In this document: piece by piece, positions 1 through 8,802 of the stretch
Layout: every line of letters begins with the position of its first letter
Numbering within the stretch: the first letter of the stretch is position 1
Assembly: GCF_000261365.1 (NCBI RefSeq)
Contig: NZ_AJVC01000002.1
Coordinates: forward strand, 310,001 to 374,000
Reading direction: 5' to 3'
Source of the DNA: Herbaspirillum sp. GW103
Lineage (GTDB): Bacteria; Pseudomonadota; Gammaproteobacteria; Burkholderiales; Burkholderiaceae_D
Length of the DNA: 64,000 bases
Made by a program: the position numbers and the translations under genes
Notes under the pieces: generated by a model
Told to the model about the DNA's origin: nothing
What the model saw: only the letters and a program-made list of their open reading frames with translations
Database searches by the model: none

Positions 1-187
1 CGTGGCCCAGCTGGATTTGCAGCATCGTCAGATCCTCGATGCCATCCTCGCCGGCCGCGCCGAGGAAGCCCGTCAGCATGCCAATGCCCATCTCGAGTTC
101 GTGCAGCAGCGCCTGCTGGACATCGAGGAAGCCCCCGCCCGCGCGCGTCGTGCCGCGGCAGTCCGGAACGCATTTCCTTCACCTTGA
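1..187 (+). CDS. lldR: C-terminal end of a GntR-family (FadR/LldR-type) regulator, partial
   Basis: Only about the last 61 residues are inside the window; the gene starts upstream of base 1. The visible part is a helical tail ([20 protein letters not shown] followed by a helix with HANAHLEFV) typical of the FCD ligand-binding domain of FadR-type GntR repressors, in which a late His helps hold the metal or effector. It ends 11 bases before the lldD start, so the two are probably cotranscribed, as in lldPRD-type loci. The lactate-responsive LldR assignment is inferred from that neighbour; the fragment itself only supports the FCD family. Confidence 0.7.
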   Translation, partial: VAQLDLQHRQILDAILAGRAEEARQHANAHLEFVQQRLLDIEEAPARARRAAAVRNAFPSP

Positions 188-198
188 CAAGGACCGTC

Positions 199-1350
199 AT
201 GATCATCTCGTCCACTCACGATTACCGCGAAGCCGCCCGGCGGCGCTTGCCGCGCTTCCTGTTCGATTACATCGACGGCGGCGCCTACGATGAACACACG
301 CTGGCGCGCAATTCGCTGGACCTGCGCCAGCTGGCCTTGCGTCAGCGCGTGTTGAAGGAAGTGGGCGAGGTTGATCTCTCCACCACCTTGCTTGGCCAGT
401 CGCTGGCCATGCCGCTGGCGCTCTCGCCTGTGGGCCTGACCGGGATGTATGCGCGGCGCGGCGAAGTACAGGCGGCGCGGGCGGCGGAGAAGGCGGGCAT
501 CCCCTTCACCTTGTCGACGGTGTCGGTGTGCCCCATCGAAGAGGTGCAGCAGGCGGTGACGCAGCCGATCTGGTTCCAGTTGTATGTGTTGAAGGATCGC
601 GGCTTCATGAAAAATGTGCTGGACCGCGCCTGGGCAGCGGGGGTGCGTACGCTGGTGTTTACGGTGGACATGCCGGTGCCGGGGGCGCGTTATCGTGACC
701 GGCACTCGGGCATGTCAGGGCCGAATGCGGCGCTGCGCCGGTATCTGCAGGCCATCACGCATCCGCGCTGGGCGTGGGATGTGGGTGTGCTGGGGCGTCC
801 GCATGATCTGGGCAATGTCTCCGCCTATCTCAACAAGAAGACCGGGCTGGAGGATTATGTGGGCTGGCTGGGGGCCAATTTCGATCCGGGCATTGGCTGG
901 CATGACCTGCAATGGATACGTGACTCGTGGCAGGGAAAGATGCTGCTCAAGGGCATTCTCGATCCCGAGGATGCGCGCCAGGCGGTCAGTTTCGGTGCTG
1001 ACGGGATTGTGGTTTCCAACCATGGCGGACGCCAGCTCGACGGCGTACTCTCGACCGCACGCGCCTTGCCGGAGATTGCCAGCGCGGTCAAGGGCGAGCT
1101 CGCCATCCTGGTGGATTCAGGCGTGCGCTCGGGGTTGGACGTAGTGCGCCTGTTGGCCTTGGGGGCTGATACGGTGATGCTGGGGCGTGCCTTCATTTAT
1201 GCGCTGGCGGCGCAGGGGCAGGCCGGGGTGGAGAATGTGCTGGGACTCTTTGCCAAGGAGATGCAGGTGGCCATGACCTTGACGGGGGCGCGCAGGATTG
1301 CGGAGATCGGTGCGGAGAGTCTGGTGAGGGCTGGGGCGGAAGGGCTGTAA
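199..1350 (+). CDS. lldD: FMN-dependent L-lactate dehydrogenase (quinone-linked)
   Basis: Oxidises L-lactate to pyruvate at the inner face of the cytoplasmic membrane and passes electrons to the quinone pool. The 383-residue protein is a full-length member of the FMN-dependent alpha-hydroxyacid dehydrogenase family (E. coli LldD is slightly longer). The N-terminus [18 protein letters not shown] matches the family start, so I chose the ATG at 199 over the in-frame TTG at 184, which overlaps the upstream stop; an AAGGA lies before the ATG. The FMN/substrate signature [10 protein letters not shown] carries the catalytic base His275. [13 protein letters not shown] near the N-terminus is the usual substrate-loop region. 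Placement after a FadR-type regulator fits lactate-inducible control. Confidence 0.95.
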   Translation: MIISSTHDYREAARRRLPRFLFDYIDGGAYDEHTLARNSLDLRQLALRQRVLKEVGEVDLSTTLLGQSLAMPLALSPVGLTGMYARRGEVQAARAAEKAGIPFTLSTVSVCPIEEVQQAVTQPIWFQLYVLKDRGFMKNVLDRAWAAGVRTLVFTVDMPVPGARYRDRHSGMSGPNAALRRYLQAITHPRWAWDVGVLGRPHDLGNVSAYLNKKTGLEDYVGWLGANFDPGIGWHDLQWIRDSWQGKMLLKGILDPEDARQAVSFGADGIVVSNHGGRQLDGVLSTARALPEIASAVKGELAILVDSGVRSGLDVVRLLALGADTVMLGRAFIYALAAQGQAGVENVLGLFAKEMQVAMTLTGARRIAEIGAESLVRAGAEGL

Positions 1351-1656
1351 GGCGAAAGGGCCAGCCGGATTGGCCAATATAGAGCGGGCTCGTCGACGAG
1401 TGACCGACGAAAATGCCGGGTTTTTTCTTGAAGGGCTTATTGGACGTTGGTGAAGCGCACTGGAAATGGACCCCAAGCGGCAATCTGGCGACCAGATCAA
1501 TCCCAGCGGCACGCTTGCTGCGCGGCGCTGCATCTCGGTTGCCTTCCTCCGCTGCATGCAGAACTGATCGGGGGCTTTCTGCCAACGGAGCGTCTTCGAT
1601 GAAATGTCTTGTGGACATTTCTCATAGTGGTATCACACCAGCGCCGTTAGCGCGGT
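1351..1656. other. Non-coding stretch between lldD and the sugar island
   Basis: No credible gene. It holds a small hairpin at 1359-1375 (GGCCA/TGGCC) and a 12-base palindrome CTCGTCGACGAG at 1389-1400, possibly the 3' processing or termination region of lldD, although there is no clean T-tract. Composition drops towards AT about here, which marks the left edge of the accessory island. No integrase remnant, insertion-sequence end or copy of the tRNA-Lys 3' end was seen. Confidence 0.5.
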
Positions 1657-2769
1657 TCAGGACTGAAAATTCGGACGACGTATTGGGTCGATCAGGGGGG
1701 CGAGCCACGCGCGGTTTTCTTCCACGAAGGCGGGCCTGCCCGCTCCATTGCGCCGGAAATGCGCGGGATGATCAAGGTCGTAGTCTGCCACCGCCACCGC
1801 GATCTCCTTGATTTTCGCTTCCTGGCTGGCATCGTAGGGTAGGACGAATTCGGCATAGGGAACGTCGACCAACAACTCGGGATTAGTGTATTCGGCAAAC
1901 ATGAAGGTGTTTGCATAATGCCGCTGATTGATGACGAAATCGGCGTTGACGTCGTTCATGGGGGCCACTACCGTGATATTGCCTACTTGGCCGCCGAGCA
2001 TCTGTAGGAAATGCAAGCCGTTGGGTGGCGTGATGATACGCCCGGCGATTCGTGCCAGTGACATGGCCAGGTGGATCGGCACTTCGATCGGGATGGTGCC
2101 GTCAATTGGCATCTTCTCTGGATGGATCAGGCCGCCTTTCATGTTGCAGAACACCTTCTTGCCATTGACCTTGAGACGTTCGATCAGGGTATGCCACATG
2201 AAGGCCGGGAATTGTGGGTGCGAGGAACTCGTCGATGGAAACAGGATCACCGACTCTTCCGGGATAATGCCGACCTCACTGGCGTAGGCTTGTGCCTCGT
2301 GCTCCCATGAGAGCGGTATGGTAGGGCGCTGCATCTTTGCGTCCCACGGCAACATCAGCAGATGGCGGTAGCAATCGGTAAAGGACAGCCCTCCACGGTT
2401 CGGGTACTTGAACAGGTAATAAATATTATCGGTACGTGCGTCGCCCAGGCTATCGCAGTAAGAAGCGAACGGAATGTCCAGTTGAAACTGCTCTGGCGGC
2501 AGGAAGCGTTGTATCTCTTGCTGTTCCGCTTGCGTGGCAACAATGACCTGCTCAAATCGGCCTGGGAACATCTCCGCGATGGCCTTCTGCTCCGGGCGGA
2601 TGACCAAAGTAATGCCGTAGCCATGCTTCTTGACGAAAGCATCGGCGAAAGCGCAGGTTGCAGCCGTCTCACCGATGGAGACCGAATTAAGGATGATCCA
2701 GGTACGCTTTTCGGGATGGCGTAGCCGTGCGAGCATAGCGTCGTACTTTGCTTTGCGAATGACATTCAT
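1657..2769 (-). CDS. GT-B-fold (heptosyltransferase-like) glycosyltransferase, putative
   Basis: A 370-residue soluble protein. The N-terminal half has alternating strands and helices starting at WIILNSVSIGETAATCAFAD, like the first Rossmann domain of GT-B enzymes. The second half begins VILFPSTSSSHPQFPAFMWH, resembling the donor-binding strand of family GT9 (ADP-heptose:LPS heptosyltransferases), and continues with HLAMSLARIAGRIITPPNGL, like the GT9 segment where the nucleotide-sugar is held. No signal peptide or membrane span. It is transcribed away from the sugar operon and shares a 316-base divergent region with it, so it may transfer the sugar made there. Family membership is from fold-like patterns only; acceptor and donor are unknown. 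Confidence 0.55.
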   Translation of the reverse strand: MNVIRKAKYDAMLARLRHPEKRTWIILNSVSIGETAATCAFADAFVKKHGYGITLVIRPEQKAIAEMFPGRFEQVIVATQAEQQEIQRFLPPEQFQLDIPFASYCDSLGDARTDNIYYLFKYPNRGGLSFTDCYRHLLMLPWDAKMQRPTIPLSWEHEAQAYASEVGIIPEESVILFPSTSSSHPQFPAFMWHTLIERLKVNGKKVFCNMKGGLIHPEKMPIDGTIPIEVPIHLAMSLARIAGRIITPPNGLHFLQMLGGQVGNITVVAPMNDVNADFVINQRHYANTFMFAEYTNPELLVDVPYAEFVLPYDASQEAKIKEIAVAVADYDLDHPAHFRRNGAGRPAFVEENRAWLAPLIDPIRRPNFQS

Positions 2770-3085
2770 GAAGCGCGTGTTCCTTTGCGGCGTGGTGGGC
2801 TCGACGAGCGCTACAGATTAAGCACTTTGATGGTGTCGAAAAGCCCGAAGCAGATCGCTAAAGTGCCCTTTATTCAGCCTGCTTATGCTCAACATCTGTG
2901 ACAGGTGCTTTCTAAAGGCTGGTATGCGGTTGTTTAGGCCGGCTTTTTCTTCGTTCGAAACCTTTTCGACGCGGCTATCCTTGCTTTCTGGTTAATAACA
3001 GATTGTTATTAAGAGGGTAACTTATTCGGCGCGCGGCAGGGGCAATTTCGACACCGGTGGTCGGGTGCAATGATGAAAGCGGTTT
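2770..3085. other. Divergent intergenic region upstream of the sugar operon
   Basis: This AT-rich stretch separates the minus-strand glycosyltransferase from the plus-strand operon that begins at 3086. It should carry both promoters. Apart from the palindrome listed at 2992-3012 I see no convincing consensus hexamers and no gene. Confidence 0.5.
2992..3012. promoter_or_regulatory. Perfect inverted repeat, candidate operator of the sugar operon
   Basis: TTAATAAC at 2992-2999 and GTTATTAA at 3005-3012 are perfect 8-base arms around a 5-base centre, about 75 bases before the first operon gene. The AT-rich symmetry and position suggest a dimeric regulator site. There is no following T-tract, so it is not an intrinsic terminator. 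No regulator gene lies in the island, so the binding protein is unknown. Confidence 0.4.
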
Positions 3086-4036
3086 ATGCGAATTCTAGTG
3101 ACGGGCGGATGTGGCTACAAGGGTTCAGTGCTGGTCCCCAAGCTGTTGGCGCGTGGTTATCACGTCGAGGTGCTGGATATCATGTGGTTCGGCAACCACT
3201 TGGTGCCGCATCCGAACCTGAAGGTTAGTCAGGGCGACGTGCGCGATATCGACAGTATCTCGCTCAACGGTATCGATTTGATCATTCACCTGTCTTCGGT
3301 TGCTAACGATCCCTGTGGTGATCTCGATCCCAAGCTGACCTGGGAAATCAGCGCGCTCGCCACCATGCAGTTGGCCGACAAGGCTGCGCGCAAGGGAGTC
3401 AAGCAATTCATCTACGCTTCATCCGGTAGCGTTTATGGTGTCAAGGAAGAGGAACAGGTCACCGAAGATCTAGAACTCAAGCCGCTGTCCGAGTACAACA
3501 AGACCAAGATGGTCTCCGAGCCGGTGTTGCTCAGCTATCGCGACCGGTTCATTGTGCAGGTGGTGCGACCGGCAACCGTCTGCGGCTATTCGCCGCGCAT
3601 GAGGCTGGACGTTTCGGTCAATCTGCTGACCATGCAGGCACTGTCGAAGGGGAAAATCACCGTATTCGGCGGTACTCAGGTGAGACCCAATATTCATATT
3701 GACGACATCACCGACGTTTATCTGCACCTGATCGATCATCCGGAACTGACTGGCGTCTACAACGCCGGTTTCGAGAACATCTCCATCCTCGACATCGCCA
3801 AAATGGTGGCCAAGCACATCCCCGTGGATATCGTCGTCACCGAATCCAGTGATCCGCGCTCCTACCGGGTCAATTCGGACAAGTTGCTGGCCACCGGCTT
3901 CAGACCTTCGAAGTCGGTCGAAACGGCCATCATCGAAATCATAGCGAAGTACCGCAGCGGTGAGCTCAAGGATGAAGATTGTCACTACAACCTGAAGTGG
4001 ATGGAAGCCACCGTGTTTTCGCCCAGGGCAAGCTGA
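3086..4036 (+). CDS. NAD-dependent epimerase/dehydratase (extended SDR)
   Basis: First gene of the sugar operon; 316 residues. The N-terminal Rossmann motif is TGGCGYKG (residues 6-13). The active site is intact: YASSGSVYG with Ser near 113-115, then SEYNKTK giving Tyr137 and Lys141. These are marks of nucleotide-sugar 4-epimerases, 4,6-dehydratases and reductases. A sugar-binding loop CGYSPRMRLD lies in the C-terminal half. It probably acts on the nucleotide-linked or phosphorylated sugar made by the operon; the exact step cannot be read from sequence. The next gene starts one base inside its stop (TGATG), so translation is probably coupled. Confidence 0.8.
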   Translation: MRILVTGGCGYKGSVLVPKLLARGYHVEVLDIMWFGNHLVPHPNLKVSQGDVRDIDSISLNGIDLIIHLSSVANDPCGDLDPKLTWEISALATMQLADKAARKGVKQFIYASSGSVYGVKEEEQVTEDLELKPLSEYNKTKMVSEPVLLSYRDRFIVQVVRPATVCGYSPRMRLDVSVNLLTMQALSKGKITVFGGTQVRPNIHIDDITDVYLHLIDHPELTGVYNAGFENISILDIAKMVAKHIPVDIVVTESSDPRSYRVNSDKLLATGFRPSKSVETAIIEIIAKYRSGELKDEDCHYNLKWMEATVFSPRAS

Positions 4037-4626
4037 TGATGAAGGCAAACACTGCCATCTGTGACGTGTTCAATGCCTACTCGACGCGATTGCAAGCGGT
4101 CCTGGCCAGCGCTGATTGGACACCGGTTTCTCATCTGGTCAATGAGATGGCGCGCTGCTGGCGCGAAGGTCGGCAAGTGTTTTTTTGCGGTAATGGTGGC
4201 AGCGCCGGCAATGCGATCCATCTTGCCAATGACTTCATCTATGGCATTGCGAAGCAAACCGGTGGCGGCATGCGGGTACAGTCACTCTCGGCCAATGCTG
4301 CCGTCATCACCTGTCTGGCCAACGACGTTGGCTATGACCGTATCTACTCGGAGCAACTGGCGGTTCAGGCGTGTGACGGCGATCTGCTGGTGGTGCTTTC
4401 GGGCAGCGGCAATTCACCGAACATCCTGCGCTCGCTCGAAAAGGCGCGCGAGATGGGCATGACCAGTTGCGCCATTCTGGGATATGGTGGCGGCGCCGCG
4501 AAGGCCTTGTGCGACATCCCTATCCATTTCCCTGTGGACGACATGCAGATTGCTGAGGACCTGCAATTGGTTGTCGGGCATATGGTGATGCAATACCTGT
4601 TCCAAGAACGCGCCACAATAAGATGA
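4036..4626 (+). CDS. SIS-domain sugar isomerase, GmhA-like
   Basis: A single SIS domain of 196 residues, the usual size of sedoheptulose-7-phosphate isomerase (GmhA) and of DiaA. Phosphosugar-binding signatures are CGNGGSAGNAIHLANDF (residues 51-67) and LSGSGNSPN (about 121-129). GmhA converts sedoheptulose 7-phosphate to D-glycero-D-manno-heptose 7-phosphate, the first committed step to ADP- or GDP-heptose. I chose the ATG at 4036, which overlaps the upstream stop by one base, over an upstream in-frame GTG/ATG inside the previous gene. With an HldE-like fusion and an HddC-like enzyme in the same operon, a heptose-phosphate role is likely, though a chromosomal copy for LPS core may exist elsewhere. 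Confidence 0.8.
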   Translation: MMKANTAICDVFNAYSTRLQAVLASADWTPVSHLVNEMARCWREGRQVFFCGNGGSAGNAIHLANDFIYGIAKQTGGGMRVQSLSANAAVITCLANDVGYDRIYSEQLAVQACDGDLLVVLSGSGNSPNILRSLEKAREMGMTSCAILGYGGGAAKALCDIPIHFPVDDMQIAEDLQLVVGHMVMQYLFQERATIR

Positions 4627-5618
4627 CATTCGAACGTATTGCCGTATTAGGCAGCAATTCCTTCGCCGGATCGGTTTTCGTCGCCCGCGCACTGGCCGAT
4701 GGTGCTGAAGTGGTCGGTTTCAATCGGTCAGCAGAAGGATCGGCCATTTTCCTGCCAGTCAAGAAATCTGCGCACCAGGATCGCTACACTTTCCATCAGG
4801 CTGATATCAATCACGATCTGGAAAAGATTCTCGCTGTTCTGGAGCAATTCAAGCCGACCCTCATTGTCGATTTTGCCGGGCAGGGTATGGTCGCCGAGAG
4901 CTGGCATGATCCGGTGCAATGGTACAACACCAATATTCTCGCCAAAGTTCGCCTGCACGAGCGTCTGCGGCGATATGACTGGTTGGAGCGTTACATACGC
5001 ATCTCGACACCCGAGGTCTACGGCAGTCAGGAAAGCACCATTACCGAGAGCTTGCATTACTTGCCCAGTACGCCCTATGCGGTGTCTCATGCGGCGATTG
5101 ACATGAGCTTGCGTGCGTTTCACCAGAACTATGCCTTTCCCGTGATCTTTACCCGTTACGCCAATTTCTACGGTCCCGGTCAGCAGTTGTATCGAATCGT
5201 CCCACGTACCATCATCTATGCGTTGACCGGCAAGACGCTGCAACTGCACGGGGGCGGCACGGCGGTGCGCGCCTTCATTGCCGCCGACGATGTGGCCGAT
5301 GGCATCATGCGCGCTGCATCTCAAGGCAATCCGGGCGAGATCTACCATTTCTCTCCGGAGCGTTTCATGTCGATCCGGCAGGTGGTGGAGATCATTTGCG
5401 AACGGGTCGGTGTCGTATTCGGTGACCTGGTCGAAATGGTGCCGGATCGAGCGGGCAAGGACCAGGCCTATCTGATGGACGCGACCAAGGCACGCACCGT
5501 ACTCGGGTGGCACGAGGGAGTCAGCTTCGAACAAGGCATCGACCAGACCATCGCTTGGGTCAGGGATAACCTCGATGAAATCAAACGCCTCCCTTTAAAT
5601 TACCTACATAAGGATTGA
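4623..5618 (+). CDS. SDR sugar dehydratase-like protein with altered active site
   Basis: 331 residues, with the fold pattern of dTDP-glucose/GDP-mannose 4,6-dehydratases: an N-terminal GSNSFAG nucleotide loop (residues 10-16), ISTPEVYG (127-134), TRYANFYGPGQQLYRIVP and a C-terminal VRAFIAADDVADG segment. Two catalytic positions differ from the family. The usual YxxxK is Y152-A-V-S-H156 (codon CAT), and the dehydratase T-D-E triad is T129-P130-E131. It may therefore catalyse an epimerisation or reduction, use His as a surrogate, or be inactive. It overlaps the upstream isomerase by four bases (ATGA). Confidence 0.75.
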   Translation: MTFERIAVLGSNSFAGSVFVARALADGAEVVGFNRSAEGSAIFLPVKKSAHQDRYTFHQADINHDLEKILAVLEQFKPTLIVDFAGQGMVAESWHDPVQWYNTNILAKVRLHERLRRYDWLERYIRISTPEVYGSQESTITESLHYLPSTPYAVSHAAIDMSLRAFHQNYAFPVIFTRYANFYGPGQQLYRIVPRTIIYALTGKTLQLHGGGTAVRAFIAADDVADGIMRAASQGNPGEIYHFSPERFMSIRQVVEIICERVGVVFGDLVEMVPDRAGKDQAYLMDATKARTVLGWHEGVSFEQGIDQTIAWVRDNLDEIKRLPLNYLHKD

Positions 5619-5652
5619 GCAGCGACATCGGTCGGGCCCATTGCCAAGGATT

Positions 5653-6801
5653 ATGAATACCATCCAGAATTTCCTGCCGGAACAGTATCGCCAGACTGGC
5701 GCACTCGAGATCAACCACAACTATCTGGACGACCAGTTTGCTGACCATGACGCTATCTGGCTGAAGATCCGGGAGGTGGTCCGCCGTGGAGACTTTACCC
5801 TTGGCCAAGAAGTCGATCGCCTTGAGCAGGAGTTTGCCGCCATCAGCGGCGTCAAGCACGCGATCGGTGTCGGCAGTGGAACCGATGCGCTGTTTCTGAG
5901 CCTGAAGGCATTGGGCATAGGGGAAGGCGATGAGGTCATCACCACGCCATACACCTTTTATGCCACCATCGGCGCTATCGTTACGGCTGGCGCAAAACCG
6001 GTATTCGTCGATGCCGGCGAAGACTACAACATTGATGCGACGCAGATCGAAAAGAAGATCACTGCCAGGACCCGGGCAATCATGCCCGTCCACTGGTCCG
6101 GCAAGCCCTGCGAGATGGAGGTTATCGAGGCCATCGCCAGCCGCCATGGACTGACGGTCGTCAGCGATGCCTGTCACGCCATCAAGGCCACCTACAAGGG
6201 CCGTCAGGCGGGAGAGCTCGGTACGCTGGCCTGCTTCAGCTTTCATCCTCTCAAGAACCTGAACGTATGGGGCGACGGCGGTATCATCGCGACCAATTCG
6301 GATGCACTGGCCGACACCTTGCGCTTGTTGCGCAATCATGGCCTGGCGGGGCGTGATGAGTGCCGCATCTTTGCCTACAACTCGCGGCTGGACACTATCC
6401 AGGCCGTGGTTGCACGCCACATGCTGGAAAAAATTGACCATATCACCTCTGCCCGGATTGCCCATGCCACCTATTTCGACGAGGCGTTGCGTGACATCGC
6501 GCAAATCAGGGTGCCTGCACGCAGCGCCGAGATAAAGCAGGTTTACCATTTGTACATGGTGTGCTGCGAGCGACGCGACGCCTTGCAAAAATATCTGATC
6601 GAGCACGGTGTGGATGCGAAGGTCCATTATCCGGTGCCCATGCATCTGCAACCCGCGGCCCGGTTTCTTGGTCATCAGGTCGGCGACTTCCCAATGGCCG
6701 AGGCGATTGCCGCATCGGCCCTGTCGTTGCCGGTACACGAATTCATCACCCGCCAGCAGCAGGATCAGGTGATTCAACTCATCAAGGCGTTCTATGGCTG
6801 A
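5653..6801 (+). CDS. DegT/DnrJ/EryC1-family sugar aminotransferase (first of two)
   Basis: PLP-dependent fold-type I aminotransferase, 382 residues. It should install an amino group on a keto-sugar. The cofactor site is visible: GSGTDALFLSL (residues 75-85), Asp172 in VVSDACHAIKA, and FSFHPLKNLNVWGDGG, whose Lys201 forms the internal aldimine. The start is the ATG at 5653 with AAGGA just before it; the spacing is tight, and an in-frame TTG lies at 5641. The next gene overlaps by eight bases and encodes a related aminotransferase, so the pathway may contain two transaminations or the pair may form a heterodimer. Confidence 0.88.
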   Translation: MNTIQNFLPEQYRQTGALEINHNYLDDQFADHDAIWLKIREVVRRGDFTLGQEVDRLEQEFAAISGVKHAIGVGSGTDALFLSLKALGIGEGDEVITTPYTFYATIGAIVTAGAKPVFVDAGEDYNIDATQIEKKITARTRAIMPVHWSGKPCEMEVIEAIASRHGLTVVSDACHAIKATYKGRQAGELGTLACFSFHPLKNLNVWGDGGIIATNSDALADTLRLLRNHGLAGRDECRIFAYNSRLDTIQAVVARHMLEKIDHITSARIAHATYFDEALRDIAQIRVPARSAEIKQVYHLYMVCCERRDALQKYLIEHGVDAKVHYPVPMHLQPAARFLGHQVGDFPMAEAIAASALSLPVHEFITRQQQDQVIQLIKAFYG

Positions 6802-7897
6802 TTCCATCAAGGTGCCTTTCGTCGATCTGGCTCGCCAGTTTCGTAGCATCGAATCGGAGCTGAGCCAGGCCTTTGTCGATGTCGGTCGCAGCGGCAGTTA
6901 CATCATGGGGCAGCGCCTGGAATCGTTCGAACGGAAAGTGGCCGCGTTCCTCGGTGTGCGGCATGCCATTGGTGTAGCCGATGGTTCGGACGCCCTGTTC
7001 CTGGTGTTGAAAGCATGGGGGATCGGTCCAGGCGATGAAGTCATCACGGCCACCAACTCGTTCATCGCATCGGCCTGGGTGATAGCTGCTACTGGCGCTA
7101 CGCCGGTGCTGGTCGATGTCGCCGATGACTTCAACATCGATCCGCAAGGGGTCGAGGCTGCCATTACGCCGCGCACCAAGGTCATCATTCCGGTACATCT
7201 GACGGGCCGGGCTGCACCGATGGACGAAATCAACGCCATTGCGCAGAGGCATGGTCTGCTGGTCCTGGAGGATGCGGCGCAGGCCATCGGCGCCCGCTAT
7301 CGCGGCAAGCGCGCCGGTAACCTCGGCAATGCGGCCGGTTTTAGCCTGCATCCTCTGAAGAACCTGGGGGTGTATGGCGACGGCGGCCTGATTACCACCA
7401 ATGACGATGCACTCGCCGCTCTGTTGATGAAGTTGCGCAATCACGGGCTGCGTAATCGCGATGAATGTGAACTGTGGGGCTTCAATTCCCGGCTTGATAC
7501 TCTGCAAGCAGCATTCGCCGAGATCAAGCTCGCCTACCTGGACGGATGGAATGCGCGTTGCCGGACGATCGCCGCAAGCTACGCCGAGGGAGTGTCCCAC
7601 CATGTCCAAGTACCGGTGGACCAGCCATGGGAAGAATGCGTGTATCACAACTTCGTCATTCGCACCGAGCGGCGCGACGCGTTGATGGCACACCTGCTGA
7701 GTCAGGGCGTCGACACTCGGGTGCATTATCCTATCCCTATCCATCTGCAGGACGCTGCCAGGCATCTGGGATACAAACGCGGAGATTTCCCCAACGCCGA
7801 GCGATTTGCCAAGACCATGATCAGCTTGCCGATCTACCCTGAGCTTGATGATTCCCAGGTCAAGCAGGTGATAGATGCAGTCCGTTCTTTTTTCTGA
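6794..7897 (+). CDS. DegT/DnrJ/EryC1-family sugar aminotransferase (second of two)
   Basis: 367-residue paralogue of the upstream gene, start overlapping it by eight bases. Cofactor features: ADGSDALFLVL (residues 62-72), Asp160 in LVLEDAAQAIG, and FSLHPLKNLGVYGDGG with the PLP lysine at 189. The C-terminal VHYPIPIHLQ matches the substrate-side motif of this family (QdtB/FdtB/WecE-like 3- or 4-aminotransferases). Which carbon is aminated cannot be read directly. About 80 bases of non-coding sequence follow before the transketolase pair. Confidence 0.88.
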   Translation: MADSIKVPFVDLARQFRSIESELSQAFVDVGRSGSYIMGQRLESFERKVAAFLGVRHAIGVADGSDALFLVLKAWGIGPGDEVITATNSFIASAWVIAATGATPVLVDVADDFNIDPQGVEAAITPRTKVIIPVHLTGRAAPMDEINAIAQRHGLLVLEDAAQAIGARYRGKRAGNLGNAAGFSLHPLKNLGVYGDGGLITTNDDALAALLMKLRNHGLRNRDECELWGFNSRLDTLQAAFAEIKLAYLDGWNARCRTIAASYAEGVSHHVQVPVDQPWEECVYHNFVIRTERRDALMAHLLSQGVDTRVHYPIPIHLQDAARHLGYKRGDFPNAERFAKTMISLPIYPELDDSQVKQVIDAVRSFF

Positions 7898-7977
7898 GAT
7901 CTGCAATGACTGCTGCCGGTCATTTCCGATTTCTCCCTGTTCCGCCGGGCAGGGCTCATTTTTAGACGCAGGCAACG

Positions 7978-8802
7978 ATGACTCCTGATATCACTACTTT
8001 GAAGAAAATTGCCGCTGAGATTCGTGGTCGTATCATTGCCACCTCACATCGCACACATACGCCTCACCTGGGGTCTTGCCTGTCGTGCGTGGATATCCTG
8101 ATCGCCAGCTATTTCAATACGATGCGCATCGACCCAGCCAAGCCACGCGATCCACATCGCGATCGCTTCATTCTCAGCAAGGGACATGGGGCGGCGGCGC
8201 TGTTTCAGGTGCTGGCACTCAGGGGTTACTACCCGGAAAGCCTGTTGGACGACTATGGCCAGAATGGCGGCATCTTCGCCGAACATCCGCCGACGCCGGA
8301 TCATCTTGCCGGTATCGAGGCGGCCACCGGTTCGCTCGGTCATGGGTTGCCGATCGGCCTGGGCATGGCACTGGCTGGCCGTATCCAGCAGCACTCGTAT
8401 GACGTGACGGTGTTGCTGGGCGATGGCGAGTGCAACGAAGGCTCGGTATGGGAAGCAGCAACGATGGCAGCAGCGCAGAAGACAGGCAAGTTGCTGGCCA
8501 TTGTTGACTTCAACAGATGGCAGGCGACCGACCGCAGCGAAGAGCTGACTGTGGGGCCCATGGTAGACAAATGGAAGGCGTTCGGCTGGGATGCCACCGA
8601 GACAGACGGCCACGACATGACCATGCTGACCGAGATATTGGGGCGCAAGCGTCAGGACGTCGGCAAGCCAATCGCAGTGATTGCGCATACTGTCAAGGGC
8701 AAGGGCGTGTCCTTCATGGAGGATGACAACAACTGGCATTACCGGATTCCAACTGCCGACGAAGTGGCGGCTTCCTACAAGGAACTGGGGTTAACAGCAT
8801 GA
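7978..8802 (+). CDS. Transketolase, N-terminal (TPP-binding) subunit
   Basis: 274 residues, matching only the pyrophosphate-binding domain of transketolase. Visible are His30 in THTPHLGSCLS, LSKGHGAAALFQVL (about 67-80), a GHGLPIGLGMA loop and the TPP/metal motif GDGECNEGSVWEA (148-160) followed by VDFNRWQ. The pyrimidine-binding half is the next gene, which overlaps by four bases, so the two make a split enzyme. In this setting it could transfer a two-carbon ketol unit onto a sugar or supply sedoheptulose 7-phosphate to the GmhA-like isomerase. House-keeping transketolase in relatives is one long chain, so this is a dedicated accessory copy. Confidence 0.87.
   Translation: MTPDITTLKKIAAEIRGRIIATSHRTHTPHLGSCLSCVDILIASYFNTMRIDPAKPRDPHRDRFILSKGHGAAALFQVLALRGYYPESLLDDYGQNGGIFAEHPPTPDHLAGIEAATGSLGHGLPIGLGMALAGRIQQHSYDVTVLLGDGECNEGSVWEAATMAAAQKTGKLLAIVDFNRWQATDRSEELTVGPMVDKWKAFGWDATETDGHDMTMLTEILGRKRQDVGKPIAVIAHTVKGKGVSFMEDDNNWHYRIPTADEVAASYKELGLTA

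Noticed and set aside
1351-1656. Possible attachment-site copy of the tRNA-Lys 3' end at the left island edge
   Set aside because: I read the region for the tRNA 3' sequence in both orientations and found no match; no integrase gene is in the window.
1413-1811. Open frame on the plus strand after lldD
   Set aside because: Overlaps the 3' end of the minus-strand glycosyltransferase, has no family pattern and no ribosome-binding site.
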